A stretch of DNA of 64,000 nucleotides from Amycolatopsis cihanbeyliensis. GTDB taxonomy: Bacteria; Actinomycetota; Actinomycetes; Mycobacteriales; Pseudonocardiaceae. The DNA is taken from positions 4,556,501 through 4,620,500 of the forward strand of contig NZ_VFML01000001.1 of the NCBI RefSeq assembly GCF_006715045.1, read 5' to 3'. The notes below the pieces were generated by a model. It was not told the origin of the DNA, did not search any database, and saw only the letters and a program-made list of their open reading frames with translations. Both the position numbers and the translations under genes were made by a program. Shown piece by piece: positions 18,501 through 27,607 of the stretch (position 1 is the stretch's first letter; each line of letters begins with the position of its first letter).

Positions 18501-20401
18501 ACCAGGGCCGGCTCGCGCCGACCGGAGTACCGGGAGAACTCCACGTGGCCGGACCCGGTGTCGCAAGAGGCTACCGAGGGCAACCGGAACTCACCGCGGA
18601 GAAGTTCGTCCGCAATCTCTACGACACCACGAGCGGCCGGCTTTACCGGACAGGGGACCTCGTCCGTCACAACGCCAACGGCGACATCGAGTTCCTCGGG
18701 CGCCTCGACGACCAGATCAAGATCCGCGGCTACCGCATCGAACCTCAGGAGATCGAAGCCAGCCTCCAGGCCCATCCGGACATTCCGCAGGCCGCCGTTG
18801 TCGCGCGCGAAGACACGCCCGGCCAGAAGAGACTCGTCGCCTATCTCAAGGTCCCGGGTGATGACGTTCCTGACGACGCCGCCCTGCGTGCCCATCTGCG
18901 AAGCGAGCTGCCGGAGTACATGGTGCCCGAGGCGTTCGTGGCACTTCCCGAACTACCGTTGACCATCAACGGAAAACTGGATTCCAGCGCGCTTCCGGCA
19001 CCCGACAGCGGCACCCGAACGGACACGGCCGCGACGTTCGTCCGACCACGTAACCAGACCGAAGAAGCCTTGGCTGCGATCTGGGCCCACGTTCTCGACG
19101 TCGATACCGTCGGCAGGAACGAAAGCTTCTTCGACGTTGGCGGACACTCTCTGAAAGCCGCACAGCTCGCCGTCCGGATCAGTGAGACGTTCGACATCCA
19201 ACTACCGTTGCGGACGGTGTTCGAACGGCCCACGATCGCGAAGCTGGCCGAAGAGATGAACAGCGAGCGGCGGACAAGCACAGGCCACGTGCGCTCGTTC
19301 GACCCCCAGCCCATACTGCGCAGCGTTGTCCCGGACCCGCTGCCACCACGCAAGCTCGACGAGATCTCGGACGTCCTGCTCACCGGAGCCACGGGCTTCG
19401 TCGGGGCGTACTTGGTCCGCGAGTTGCTGGCACGGACCAGCGCGCGCGTCCACTGCCTCGTCCGGGCGGCGGACGAGGACGCGGCGTGGCATCGGCTGCG
19501 CGCGAATCTCGACCATTACGGCCTGTGGCACGACATCGACCACGAGCGGATCGCGGTCGTTCCCGGCGATCTCGCCGCGTCCGGACTCGGGCTCACCACC
19601 GCGACCTTCGGTCGCCTCGCGGACGAGATCGACCTGATCTGCCACAACGGCGCTCGGGTCGATGCGCTCTCGAGCTACGAGCAGCTCGAGGAGACCAACG
19701 TGGGTGGTACCCGTGAACTCATCCGGCTGGCGGCCACCACCTGGCTCAAGCAACTACAGTTCGTGTCGACCATTTCCGCTGCCGATGAAGGTGACGCGCG
19801 CAGCGGGTACGCGGAGACCAAGTCGCATGCCGAGCGGCTGGTCATCGCCGCACACGAGCGCGGAATGCCGGCAGCGATCTACCGGCTGCCCCGGATCGTC
19901 GGAGACTCGCAGACCGGACAGGGGAACACGCGGGACATCATGTTGCGGGTGCTGCGGATCATTCTCGAACTCGGCGCCGCACCCGACACCGAGCTGGAGG
20001 AACCCTGGCTCGAGGTGGACGAGACAGCCGGTCTGCTCGCCCGGATCGGTGCGGAGCAGCCGCCGGACGGCAGCCGCTTCGTGCTGACGAGTCGGCGACC
20101 TGTACGTCTCACGCACGTGCTGGAGCTACTGCGGAGCACCGGCACGGCGATCGACACCCGGCCGGTAGTCGACTGGCTCGCGATGCTCGAGGCCCACTCT
20201 CCTGAGGAACACGCCATCCTGAAACTGCTCTTCGAGTCCCCTCCTGGCGCCAGCGGCAACGGTGGGCCAAGTCGTGAGTTCGTTCCGATCGTCGTTCGGA
20301 GCCCCGACGACAACGCGATACTTCGCTACGTCGACAGAATGCTTGTCCGGTCTCCTCAAGCCGCGAAGTCCGGAGAATACGAAAGGTCATTGCAAACATG
20401 A
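15515..20401 (+). CDS. NRPS: C - half C - A - PCP - thioester reductase
   Basis: A 1628-residue synthetase. A complete condensation domain spans about 1-410 with HHIITDG (His129-Gly135). Next comes a second, N-truncated condensation lobe (about 420-665; LDYWRKQLADAP, NTLVLLTDL, HQDVPFERLVAEL, RDFSRNPLTQ) lacking the catalytic histidines. The adenylation domain (670-1165) has TSGSTGRPKG, FDAATFEIW, NGYGPTEC and Lys1154; hand-read pocket D-A-F-W-L-G-G-T-F-K is close to the valine code. The carrier domain has GGHSLKAAQ with Ser1212. A reductase domain (1285-1628) has TGATGFVGAYLVRELL and Tyr1432-x3-Lys1436, so release should be reductive, giving an aldehyde or alcohol. No thioesterase or epimerase. 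Start at ATG 15515 because GGAGGG sits just upstream. ATGA overlap with the E1 alpha gene. Confidence 0.95.
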   Translation: MRLSLGQERLWLLQQLDRTSAAYNIPIVLRFRDGVDFEALDRALDRLVERHPVLRWTFAADESGTPVATPMADFRIPVERRTAGDGENEWQAHTADLAIEPFDLAAAPPVRAMVVECADGSAVLCLVMHHIITDGRSIQIVTEDLPTFYRSATPTPIDMTYEDFVAWQRSGTENESAAEHLEYWRRELDGFEPLRLPADRPRPANPGFAGDHVDFELPTELTKAFCAFALRNRCAVSSAVAAVLQALMSLHSGQEDITIGTVLAGRDDRRFADVLGFFVNTVVLRTHITPSTSFRELLKVARTKMVEAYAHQQAPFDQVVAEVRPERESGRNAIFDVVVVHNGEIPPPGEGEITSVPWAGVATRFDLELVTHLQDGKLHGSLVFRSSLFHRSTATRLVSRLVWLVEHALENPDEPLFGPLRGQLDYWRKQLADAPAALDLPADRVRPPVASYRSDSVRFEVDPGVAGELRELSSRHGVTPFMALLATFSLVLSRYARTTEVTVGVPTTGGTSSEPEPLTGFDANTLVLLTDLSGDPTFPELLGRVRETTLGAHAHQDVPFERLVAELAPQRDFSRNPLTQVALQLVDVPLSNVPPAGTEAQPFDLECHVADRNGVLEARVDYNAGVFDRVTIERFIQHFQQLLASVGADPEQPLSALPMMSDSETRRLAQDWNDTTATLPNPATVPAAFAEQVRHRPHATALVCDEDSLTYAELDARSNQLAHRLRTLGAEPGALIGVCLPRSTELITALLAILKTGAAYLPIDPEYPEERQRLLLTDGDARLVVTTDLVGDPTIDEEPSTALESVVRPQDLAYVIYTSGSTGRPKGVEIEHQAIIRLVTGMPEGILGPREVLLHASAISFDAATFEIWGALLAGATCAISTERVLTARPLANAIARHRISTLWLTSSLFNHIVDEDTTALTGLRHLLVGGEALSVAHVRRAVTALPGTRVFNGYGPTECTTFATCHPIASPVPADTSGIPIGRPIGNTRVYVLDDQGRLAPTGVPGELHVAGPGVARGYRGQPELTAEKFVRNLYDTTSGRLYRTGDLVRHNANGDIEFLGRLDDQIKIRGYRIEPQEIEASLQAHPDIPQAAVVAREDTPGQKRLVAYLKVPGDDVPDDAALRAHLRSELPEYMVPEAFVALPELPLTINGKLDSSALPAPDSGTRTDTAATFVRPRNQTEEALAAIWAHVLDVDTVGRNESFFDVGGHSLKAAQLAVRISETFDIQLPLRTVFERPTIAKLAEEMNSERRTSTGHVRSFDPQPILRSVVPDPLPPRKLDEISDVLLTGATGFVGAYLVRELLARTSARVHCLVRAADEDAAWHRLRANLDHYGLWHDIDHERIAVVPGDLAASGLGLTTATFGRLADEIDLICHNGARVDALSSYEQLEETNVGGTRELIRLAATTWLKQLQFVSTISAADEGDARSGYAETKSHAERLVIAAHERGMPAAIYRLPRIVGDSQTGQGNTRDIMLRVLRIILELGAAPDTELEEPWLEVDETAGLLARIGAEQPPDGSRFVLTSRRPVRLTHVLELLRSTGTAIDTRPVVDWLAMLEAHSPEEHAILKLLFESPPGASGNGGPSREFVPIVVRSPDDNAILRYVDRMLVRSPQAAKSGEYERSLQT

Positions 20402-21372
20402 CTCGTGAACATCAGATGACTCTGTATCGGTCTATGAAACTGATCCGGGAGTTCGAAGAACGATGCCTGGAGATGGCAATTGCTGGTGAGATCATCGGGG
20501 GTATTCACCCGTACATCGGGCAGGAGGCTGTTGCCGTAGGCGTATGTTCGAACCTGACGGAGCGAGATTTCATCACGAGCACTCACCGGGGACACGGGCA
20601 TGTGCTGGCAAAGGGTGCGGACCCCCGCCGTCTGCTTGCCGAGCTCCTTGGCACCCTCGAAGGTTTCAACAAGGGTCGTGGCGGATCGATGCATGCTGCG
20701 GACATCGAGCTGGGTATCCTGGGTGCCAACGGTATCGTCGGAGCGGGGGGAGCAATAGGGACCGGCGCCGCCTGGGTCGCCAAGGACCGCGGAAGCTCGG
20801 ATGTCGTCATCAGCTTCTTCGGCGACGGAGCAATGAGCCAAGGCGTACTGTTGGAAGCATTCAACCTGGCCGCAATCTGGTCCTTGCCGGTGCTGTTTGT
20901 CTGCGAGAACAACATGTACGCGACGAGTCTCAAGGTTGAGTCCGGACTCGCGGGCAACGCGGCGCGGCGCGCCGAAGGCTTCGGGCTGGTTGCACGTACG
21001 GTCGACGGCATGGACGTCGAGTCCGTGGCGTCCACGGCGGGGGAACTGATCGAACGGTGTCGCGAGAACAAAGGCCCGGCGTTCTTGGAATGCTCGACCT
21101 ACCGGTTCTTTGAGCATCACTCCATACTCGAACAATTGGGGGTCGGGTTTCGTGATCCTGACGAAATAGCCAGTTGGCGCAAGCGGGATCCGATCCTCTC
21201 ATTGGGTAAGCAGTTGAGCGATGCCGCTGTCGCCGAGATCGATGAAGATGTAAAGGGAAAAATCGATGAAGCGGTTGATTTTGCAAGGAACGCCGCGCCG
21301 CCCGACCCGAAGGACGCACTTATGTATCTGTACTCAGGAGAGGTCGCGGTCCGGCCAGGGGTGATCCTGTGA
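20398..21372 (+). CDS. Thiamine-diphosphate dehydrogenase E1 component, alpha subunit
   Basis: A 324-residue E1 alpha protein of the pyruvate/acetoin/branched-chain dehydrogenase class. The thiamine-diphosphate motif is intact: GDG at about residue 142 through the ENN at about 170 (FFGDGAMSQG ... VCENNMYATS). The segment GRGGSMHAADIELGILGANG is closest in style to acetoin/pyruvate E1 alpha. It decarboxylates a 2-oxoacid, or cleaves a ketose, to a thiamine-bound acyl anion, normally passed to a lipoyl E2; no E2 or E3 is encoded here. It overlaps the NRPS stop by 4 bases and the beta gene by 4. Codon use is much less GC-rich than the chromosome (about 45% in the first 60 bases). Role in the pathway is inferred: supply of a C2/acyl unit, or an acyloin reaction. 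Confidence 0.92.
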   Translation: MTREHQMTLYRSMKLIREFEERCLEMAIAGEIIGGIHPYIGQEAVAVGVCSNLTERDFITSTHRGHGHVLAKGADPRRLLAELLGTLEGFNKGRGGSMHAADIELGILGANGIVGAGGAIGTGAAWVAKDRGSSDVVISFFGDGAMSQGVLLEAFNLAAIWSLPVLFVCENNMYATSLKVESGLAGNAARRAEGFGLVARTVDGMDVESVASTAGELIERCRENKGPAFLECSTYRFFEHHSILEQLGVGFRDPDEIASWRKRDPILSLGKQLSDAAVAEIDEDVKGKIDEAVDFARNAAPPDPKDALMYLYSGEVAVRPGVIL

Positions 21373-22352
21373 GTGATCTGCAATCCGTGTCGCTCCCCGG
21401 GTATGTGCGTGCGCTGAACCGCGCACTGCATGCCGAGATGGCGGCGGACGACAGCGTTTTCGTGATCGGTGAAGACGTGCGGGTCGGAGCGAGTGGAGTC
21501 ACCGCGGGTCTGGTACCCCAGTTTGGCACGGAGCGAGTGCTGGACACGCCGTTGTCCGAGCAATCTTTTACCAGTTTCGGGACCGGTGCCGCGATGGTCG
21601 GCAGAAGGCCCGTGATCGAGTTTCAGATATCCTCGCTGCTGTACCTGGTGTTTGAGCAGATAGTGAACCAGGCTCACAAGTTCTCGTTGATGACCGGCGG
21701 GCAAGTTCATGTACCTGTCACGTACATGGTTTCGGGCTCGGGTTCGAGATGTGGATGGGCAGGCCAACATTCGGACAGCCCGTACAGTCTGCTCGCACAT
21801 GCGGGGATCAAGACGCTGGTTCCAAGCAGGCCGGAGGACGCTTATGGACTGTTGCGGTCGGCGGTTCGGGATCCCGACCCGGTAGCGGTGTTTGCCCCTT
21901 CCGCGTTGATGGAGGCAGCGGATGTCGCCGACTCGGGAGAAGAGGAGGTCGTGCCACTGGGAGAAGCGAACGTCCTGCGGGAGGGCGATGACCTGACGGT
22001 AGTGGCGGTGGGGCAGCATGTCGGTACAGCACTTGAGGTTGCCGAGAGTCTTGCCGATCAGGTCGAAGTCGAGGTTATTGATCCGAGAACGGTTTACCCG
22101 TTCGATTGGCAGCGCCTCGGTAAATCGGTCAACAAGACCGGGCGCCTTGTCGTGATCGATGACTCGAACCGTATGTGCGGGTTGGGGGCGGAGATAATTG
22201 CGACAGCGGCCGAAGAGTTCGATCTGCTGGCGCCGCCGAAGCGTGTCAGCAGGCCCGATGGTGCGGTCATCCCGTACGCTCTTGCGCTCGATCAGGAGTT
22301 GGTATCCGGTACTGAACGACTGACGAAGGCCATCAGAGCGGCGTTGATGTAA
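21369..22352 (+). CDS. Thiamine-diphosphate dehydrogenase E1 component, beta subunit
   Basis: A 327-residue transketolase-like E1 beta protein, partner of the preceding gene. Motifs include VFVIGEDVRVGASGVTAGLV near the N-terminus, the glutamate-bearing VLDTPLSEQSFTSFGTGAAM, QIVNQAHKF, and GSGSRCGWAGQHSDSPYSLL. The C-terminal transketolase domain (LREGDDLTVVAVGQHVGTAL, VEVIDPRTVYPFDW) is complete. GTG start in a GTGA overlap with the alpha gene, so the two subunits are made together as an alpha2-beta2 enzyme. Length and order match AcoA-AcoB, but the operon setting is biosynthetic rather than catabolic. Confidence 0.92.
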   Translation: MSDLQSVSLPGYVRALNRALHAEMAADDSVFVIGEDVRVGASGVTAGLVPQFGTERVLDTPLSEQSFTSFGTGAAMVGRRPVIEFQISSLLYLVFEQIVNQAHKFSLMTGGQVHVPVTYMVSGSGSRCGWAGQHSDSPYSLLAHAGIKTLVPSRPEDAYGLLRSAVRDPDPVAVFAPSALMEAADVADSGEEEVVPLGEANVLREGDDLTVVAVGQHVGTALEVAESLADQVEVEVIDPRTVYPFDWQRLGKSVNKTGRLVVIDDSNRMCGLGAEIIATAAEEFDLLAPPKRVSRPDGAVIPYALALDQELVSGTERLTKAIRAALM

Positions 22353-22404
22353 GAGAGCGGACGCCCCGCACCAGGAAATTCCTCCGCAGCGCCAAGGGAG
22401 AATA

Positions 22405-22992
22405 ATGGAGACAAACGACATCGTGGATGGCTACCGGCGGACGCAGGACGCCTTCGACGCCGTCCTTGCCGCCGTCCCGTCGCAACGGTGGAACGCGGCG
22501 TCAGCGTGCGAACTCTGGACTGTGCGTGACGTGGTAGGCCACGTCATCTGGGGGCTGGAGGTCCTGCGCCATCACGTGACGGGCCAGGAGTACACGGAAC
22601 GAACCGGCCCACCGGGCTCCGAGAATCCCGGTGAGCTCGCCGGCGACGACCCATTGGCCGGGTGGCGCGCGACCCGCGAAGCGACTGCCGCCGCCCTCAC
22701 CGATGAGGTACTCGATCTGCCCGCCGCCCCGTGGTACGAGGCCCTGCGCCCCGGCGTGAAGGTCACGGACCACCTGGAAATGTTGACCTTCGACACCTTG
22801 GTCCATACCTGGGATATCGGGTCCGCGCTCGGCATGGACGTGCGTCTGGAGCCCGATCTCGTCGCGCGGTCGTTCTCCCTTGCCCGCTTGATCATCAGCC
22901 GCACGCCGAGCACCTTCGGTCCCAAACTGGCCCCGCCACCGGACGCCGACAAGCAGACCCGCTTTCTGGCCTTCCTCGGCCGATCGGTCTGA
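22405..22992 (+). CDS. DinB/MDMPI-like (TIGR03086-type) metal-binding protein
   Basis: A 195-residue protein of the DinB-like four-helix superfamily that includes mycothiol-dependent maleylpyruvate isomerase and thiol transferases. Conserved elements are the N-terminal DGYRRTQDAFDAVL helix, CELWTVRDVVGHVIWGLEVL carrying one metal-ligand histidine, and TFDTLVHTWDIGSALGMDV carrying another. AAGGGAGA precedes the ATG. It begins 52 bases after the E1 beta gene on the same strand. Its activity is unknown; in this setting a mycothiol transferase that detoxifies a reactive (for example aldehyde) product is a reasonable inference. Confidence 0.85.
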   Translation: METNDIVDGYRRTQDAFDAVLAAVPSQRWNAASACELWTVRDVVGHVIWGLEVLRHHVTGQEYTERTGPPGSENPGELAGDDPLAGWRATREATAAALTDEVLDLPAAPWYEALRPGVKVTDHLEMLTFDTLVHTWDIGSALGMDVRLEPDLVARSFSLARLIISRTPSTFGPKLAPPPDADKQTRFLAFLGRSV

Positions 22993-23148
22993 AGCTTCGG
23001 TCCGGTTCGATGGCGTCAGCGGCGCAGCATCGCGCGGTCGCCGGGCCTTGACCGTGTCCGCGCCCGTAGAACCGCAGGTCGAGGCGGGTTCCCACCAAGG
23101 TTCATGCCATGCGAAACAACCTGAGTGGAGAATCCGCCTGGCCACTCG

Positions 23149-23170
23149 TGCACGCGAGTTGGCCGTTCCG
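23149..23170 (+). repeat. Isolated copy of the 21-bp repeat
   Basis: The sequence here shares the exact 13-mer GAGTTGGCCGTTC (23156-23168) with the last unit of the 8.4-kb tandem array (8477-8489), again preceded by a CGCG-type context. The 217-base spacer 22993-23209 holds nothing else I can name. The two sites bracket the accessory island. Confidence 0.6.
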
Positions 23171-23209
23171 GTGCAGCGAGGCCGTCGCTCGGCGTACCGA
23201 GTTCCGTGC

Positions 23210-23401
23210 TCAGCGGCGCACCGTGCCGAGGAAGGCTCGCCAGGCGGCGGGTTCCAGGGTGAGGTGGCCGGCGGCGGGGTCCTTCGAGTCGCGCACGGCC
23301 GCCGCCCGCGCGGTGGTCGCCACCTCGACACAGTCACCGTTGTTGGCGTTGCTGTGGCTGCTCTTGCGCCAGGTCAGCTCGGCGTGCTCGGGGGTGGTCA
23401 T
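23210..23401 (-). CDS. DUF397 domain protein
   Basis: A 63-residue DUF397 protein, recognised by LTWRKSSHSNANNGDCVEVA and the later VRDSKDP. In actinomycetes these small proteins are encoded beside XRE-DUF5753 regulators and several pairs affect development or antibiotic production. Start at ATG 23401; it overlaps the upstream regulator gene by 68 bases in another frame, so the pair is cotranscribed and probably coupled. Confidence 0.9.
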   Translation of the reverse strand: MTTPEHAELTWRKSSHSNANNGDCVEVATTARAAAVRDSKDPAAGHLTLEPAAWRAFLGTVRR

Positions 23402-24275
23402 GACGTCCGGCCTCCATCTGGTCGTACTCGCTTGCCAGCCAGGCAAGCCACTCCCGCGATTGTCCCGCATCCAGCGCATCCCGATCGAGTCGCGCCAGTA
23501 TCTCCCGGTACATCGCGACGTCCTCGGGCTCCTCCAGGAACAGCCCCGCGGCCCAGGAGTCCACGTAGGTGACCGGCGGGTGCTCGGCGTACCCCATCAC
23601 CTTGAACGCGCCACCGACGATGCCGTACGGCCCCGCCGCATCCGGCACCACCCGGATGGAGCAGCGTGGCCAGGAGTCCACCAGCAGCAGGCTGACCAGT
23701 TGCTCGTGCATCACCTCCGGCCCGCCGACCACCGCCCGCAGCGCTCGCTCGTGCAGGAAGAACTTGCACCACGGCGACCGTGCCCGCTTCAGCACGTGCT
23801 GCCTGGCCAGCCGGGCGTCGACTCGCAGCTCGATGTCCTCGGGTGGGCGGTTCGATCCCCAGCGGAACAGCTCGCGGATGTACTGCTCGGTCTGCAGCAG
23901 CCCCGGCACGATCAGCGGGTCGTAGCTGGTGATCGCGTTCGCCGTGCCCTCCTGCAGGATCAGCGAGCGCAGCTCCTCGGGCAGCTCCCGGCTGTGCGGC
24001 CGGAGCCAGTAGCGGCTGTCCGCCTCCCGGGCGAGGGTGACCAGCCGGTTCAACTCCGACCGCACCACCAGGCCGCAGCTGACCAGGTAGACCGCAACGT
24101 CCACTTCGGAGGCGCCGCGTTGCCCGCTCTCCATCCGGGACACCTTGCTCGGTGACCAGCCGAGGGTGCGCGCCAGGTCGTGCCCGCTCAACCCGGATCG
24201 CTGGCGGATCCGCCGTAGCTCGGCACCGAGTTCCCTTGCCCGCGCGGTGGAGTCCCGCTTCGCCTTCGCCGTCAT
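23334..24275 (-). CDS. XRE family regulator with DUF5753
   Basis: A 313-residue regulator. The N-terminal helix-turn-helix reads LGAELRRIRQRSGLSGHDLA followed by RTLGWSPSKVSRMESGQRG. The rest is DUF5753, with characteristic ITSYDPLIVPGLLQTEQYI, VDARLARQHVL and YGIVGGAFKVM. This is the standard partner of the overlapping DUF397 gene downstream. The C-terminal tail (DHPRARRADLAQEQPQQRQQR) lies within the overlap. The signal and targets are unknown; it borders the NRPS island but faces away from it. Confidence 0.93.
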   Translation of the reverse strand: MTAKAKRDSTARARELGAELRRIRQRSGLSGHDLARTLGWSPSKVSRMESGQRGASEVDVAVYLVSCGLVVRSELNRLVTLAREADSRYWLRPHSRELPEELRSLILQEGTANAITSYDPLIVPGLLQTEQYIRELFRWGSNRPPEDIELRVDARLARQHVLKRARSPWCKFFLHERALRAVVGGPEVMHEQLVSLLLVDSWPRCSIRVVPDAAGPYGIVGGAFKVMGYAEHPPVTYVDSWAAGLFLEEPEDVAMYREILARLDRDALDAGQSREWLAWLASEYDQMEAGRHDHPRARRADLAQEQPQQRQQR

Positions 24276-24371
24276 CCGACCAACCTAGAACGCCAGGTCA
24301 GCAGGGGTCCGGCACGGCGCGGCCGGTTCACCGGAAGAGATGCGCCCTTGCCAGGGGCGCAACTCGCCCGA

Positions 24372-26333
<1,962 letters not shown>

Positions 26334-26402
26334 TTACCCGCGCTGGCCCGAGAGGGTTACTCGCCCGTAGCGTTGCCCGTTGTCACATGCGAGACTCCCT
26401 CC

Positions 26403-26855
26403 ATGGCCGAGCACGCTCAGCAGCCCGACGACGAGGACGAGGCCACCAGGGCTGTGCCCTCCACCCAGCCCTCCACCCAGCCCTCCACCCAGCCGTCCAC
26501 CCAGCGCAGGCCGGAGCCCGAGCCCGCCCCGCCGCGCAAGGTCGACTGGCGCGCGGTCCGGGAGCGGGCGGCCGGCCTGACCGCCGGCGTCGTGCGCTGG
26601 GTCGGCCTGCTCTTCGCGCTGGTGCTGGTGCTGCACGTGGTCTTCGTGATCGGCGAAGGTAACCCGGACAACGGCATCGTGTCCTTCGTGAACGACGTGT
26701 CCGACACCCTCGTGGTCGGGTTCAAGGACATGTTCACGCCCGAGGGCGCCCAGCTGCGGGCGCTGGTCAACTACGGCATCGCCGCGGTGTTCTGGCTGGT
26801 CGTCTCCGCGATCCTGGCCAGGATCATCCGGCGGGTCGGCGGCTCCTCGCTGTAG
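26403..26855 (+). CDS. Membrane protein with N-terminal PSTQ repeats
   Basis: A 150-residue protein divergent from leuA. The N-terminus is acidic (EHAQQPDDEDEATRA) and followed by four PSTQ repeats and a Pro/Glu stretch. Two membrane helices follow (GVVRWVGLLFALVLVLHVVFVI and LVNYGIAAVFWLVVSAILAR) separated by a loop with VSFVNDVSDTLVVGFKDMF. It is a conserved type of actinobacterial membrane protein of unknown function. A shared 16-mer (GAGGGTTACTCGCCCG, 26352-26367) lies upstream. Confidence 0.8.
   Translation: MAEHAQQPDDEDEATRAVPSTQPSTQPSTQPSTQRRPEPEPAPPRKVDWRAVRERAAGLTAGVVRWVGLLFALVLVLHVVFVIGEGNPDNGIVSFVNDVSDTLVVGFKDMFTPEGAQLRALVNYGIAAVFWLVVSAILARIIRRVGGSSL
26457..26504 (+). repeat. 12-bp coding tandem repeat, four units
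   Basis: Four units of CCCTCCACCCAG (the last with one change) encode PSTQ four times in the cytoplasmic tail of the membrane protein. Copy number at such a repeat is likely to vary between strains by slippage. Confidence 0.9.
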
Positions 26856-26864
26856 CCGGGCCGG

Positions 26865-27455
26865 TCAGAACGCCGGCGAGCCCCACTCGCCGGTGAACGC
26901 GAACTCCGCGAGTGGGATGCGCCTGCGCGGTGCCCGCTCCCGCTCTATCCTGCGGTCCTCGGCCAGGATCTCCGGCTCAACCTGCGTACCCACCGCGATG
27001 GCGACCACCGGGCGCACGTCCTCGGGGAGGGCGAACTCGCGCCGGACCGCGTCCGCGTCGAAGCCGGCCATCTGGTGCCCGACCAGGCCCTCGGCCACCG
27101 CCTGGAGCACGAGGTTCTGGCTGGCCAGCCCCACCGCGTACTCGCTGAGTGGTATCTCACCCTTCTCGTTGCGGGTGACGGCGCAGCCGATCAGCAACAC
27201 GCCCGCCCGGTGCGCCCAGCCCTGGTTGCCCTCGGCGAGGGTGCCGAGGATCCGGGTGAAGGTGGCCTCGGAACGGCGGCCGAGCAGGAAGCGGGCGGGC
27301 TGGGTATTGCCCGAGGACGGCGCCCAGCGGGCCGCCTCGAGCAGGGCGCGCACCCGGCGGTCGTCGATCTCCGCCGCGGGGTCGAGGGCGCGGGGGCTCC
27401 ACCGCCGGGCGATCAGGTCGTGCACCGCCACGCTGGTTTCGGCGATCTTGTCCAT
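26865..27455 (-). CDS. Nitroreductase family protein
   Basis: A 196-residue flavin-dependent nitroreductase-like protein. It opens with VHDLIARRWSPRALDPAAEI, has the FMN-binding LLEAARWAPSSGNTQPARFL loop and GLASQNLVLQAVAEGLVGHQ, and ends with the basic RRRIPLAEFAFTGEWG tail common to the HBN/malonic-semialdehyde-reductase-like group. It reduces nitro, quinone or enal substrates with NAD(P)H. ATG 27455 starts the homologous part; longer frames upstream are not supported. Single gene, tail to tail with the membrane protein. Confidence 0.92.
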   Translation of the reverse strand: MDKIAETSVAVHDLIARRWSPRALDPAAEIDDRRVRALLEAARWAPSSGNTQPARFLLGRRSEATFTRILGTLAEGNQGWAHRAGVLLIGCAVTRNEKGEIPLSEYAVGLASQNLVLQAVAEGLVGHQMAGFDADAVRREFALPEDVRPVVAIAVGTQVEPEILAEDRRIERERAPRRRIPLAEFAFTGEWGSPAF

Positions 27456-27607
27456 GCCCGCATGATTCCATCCCCCGGAAGTGGCCGACGCCACACGGTG
27501 AGATGGTGCCGAAACCTGCCGCGGGTAGGCTTTCTGACTAATCAAGTGGGACGCGAAGCCCCCGGCAGCTGGGAGTGGCCCGTCCCAGTGAGGGAGGTTC
27601 GAGCGAA

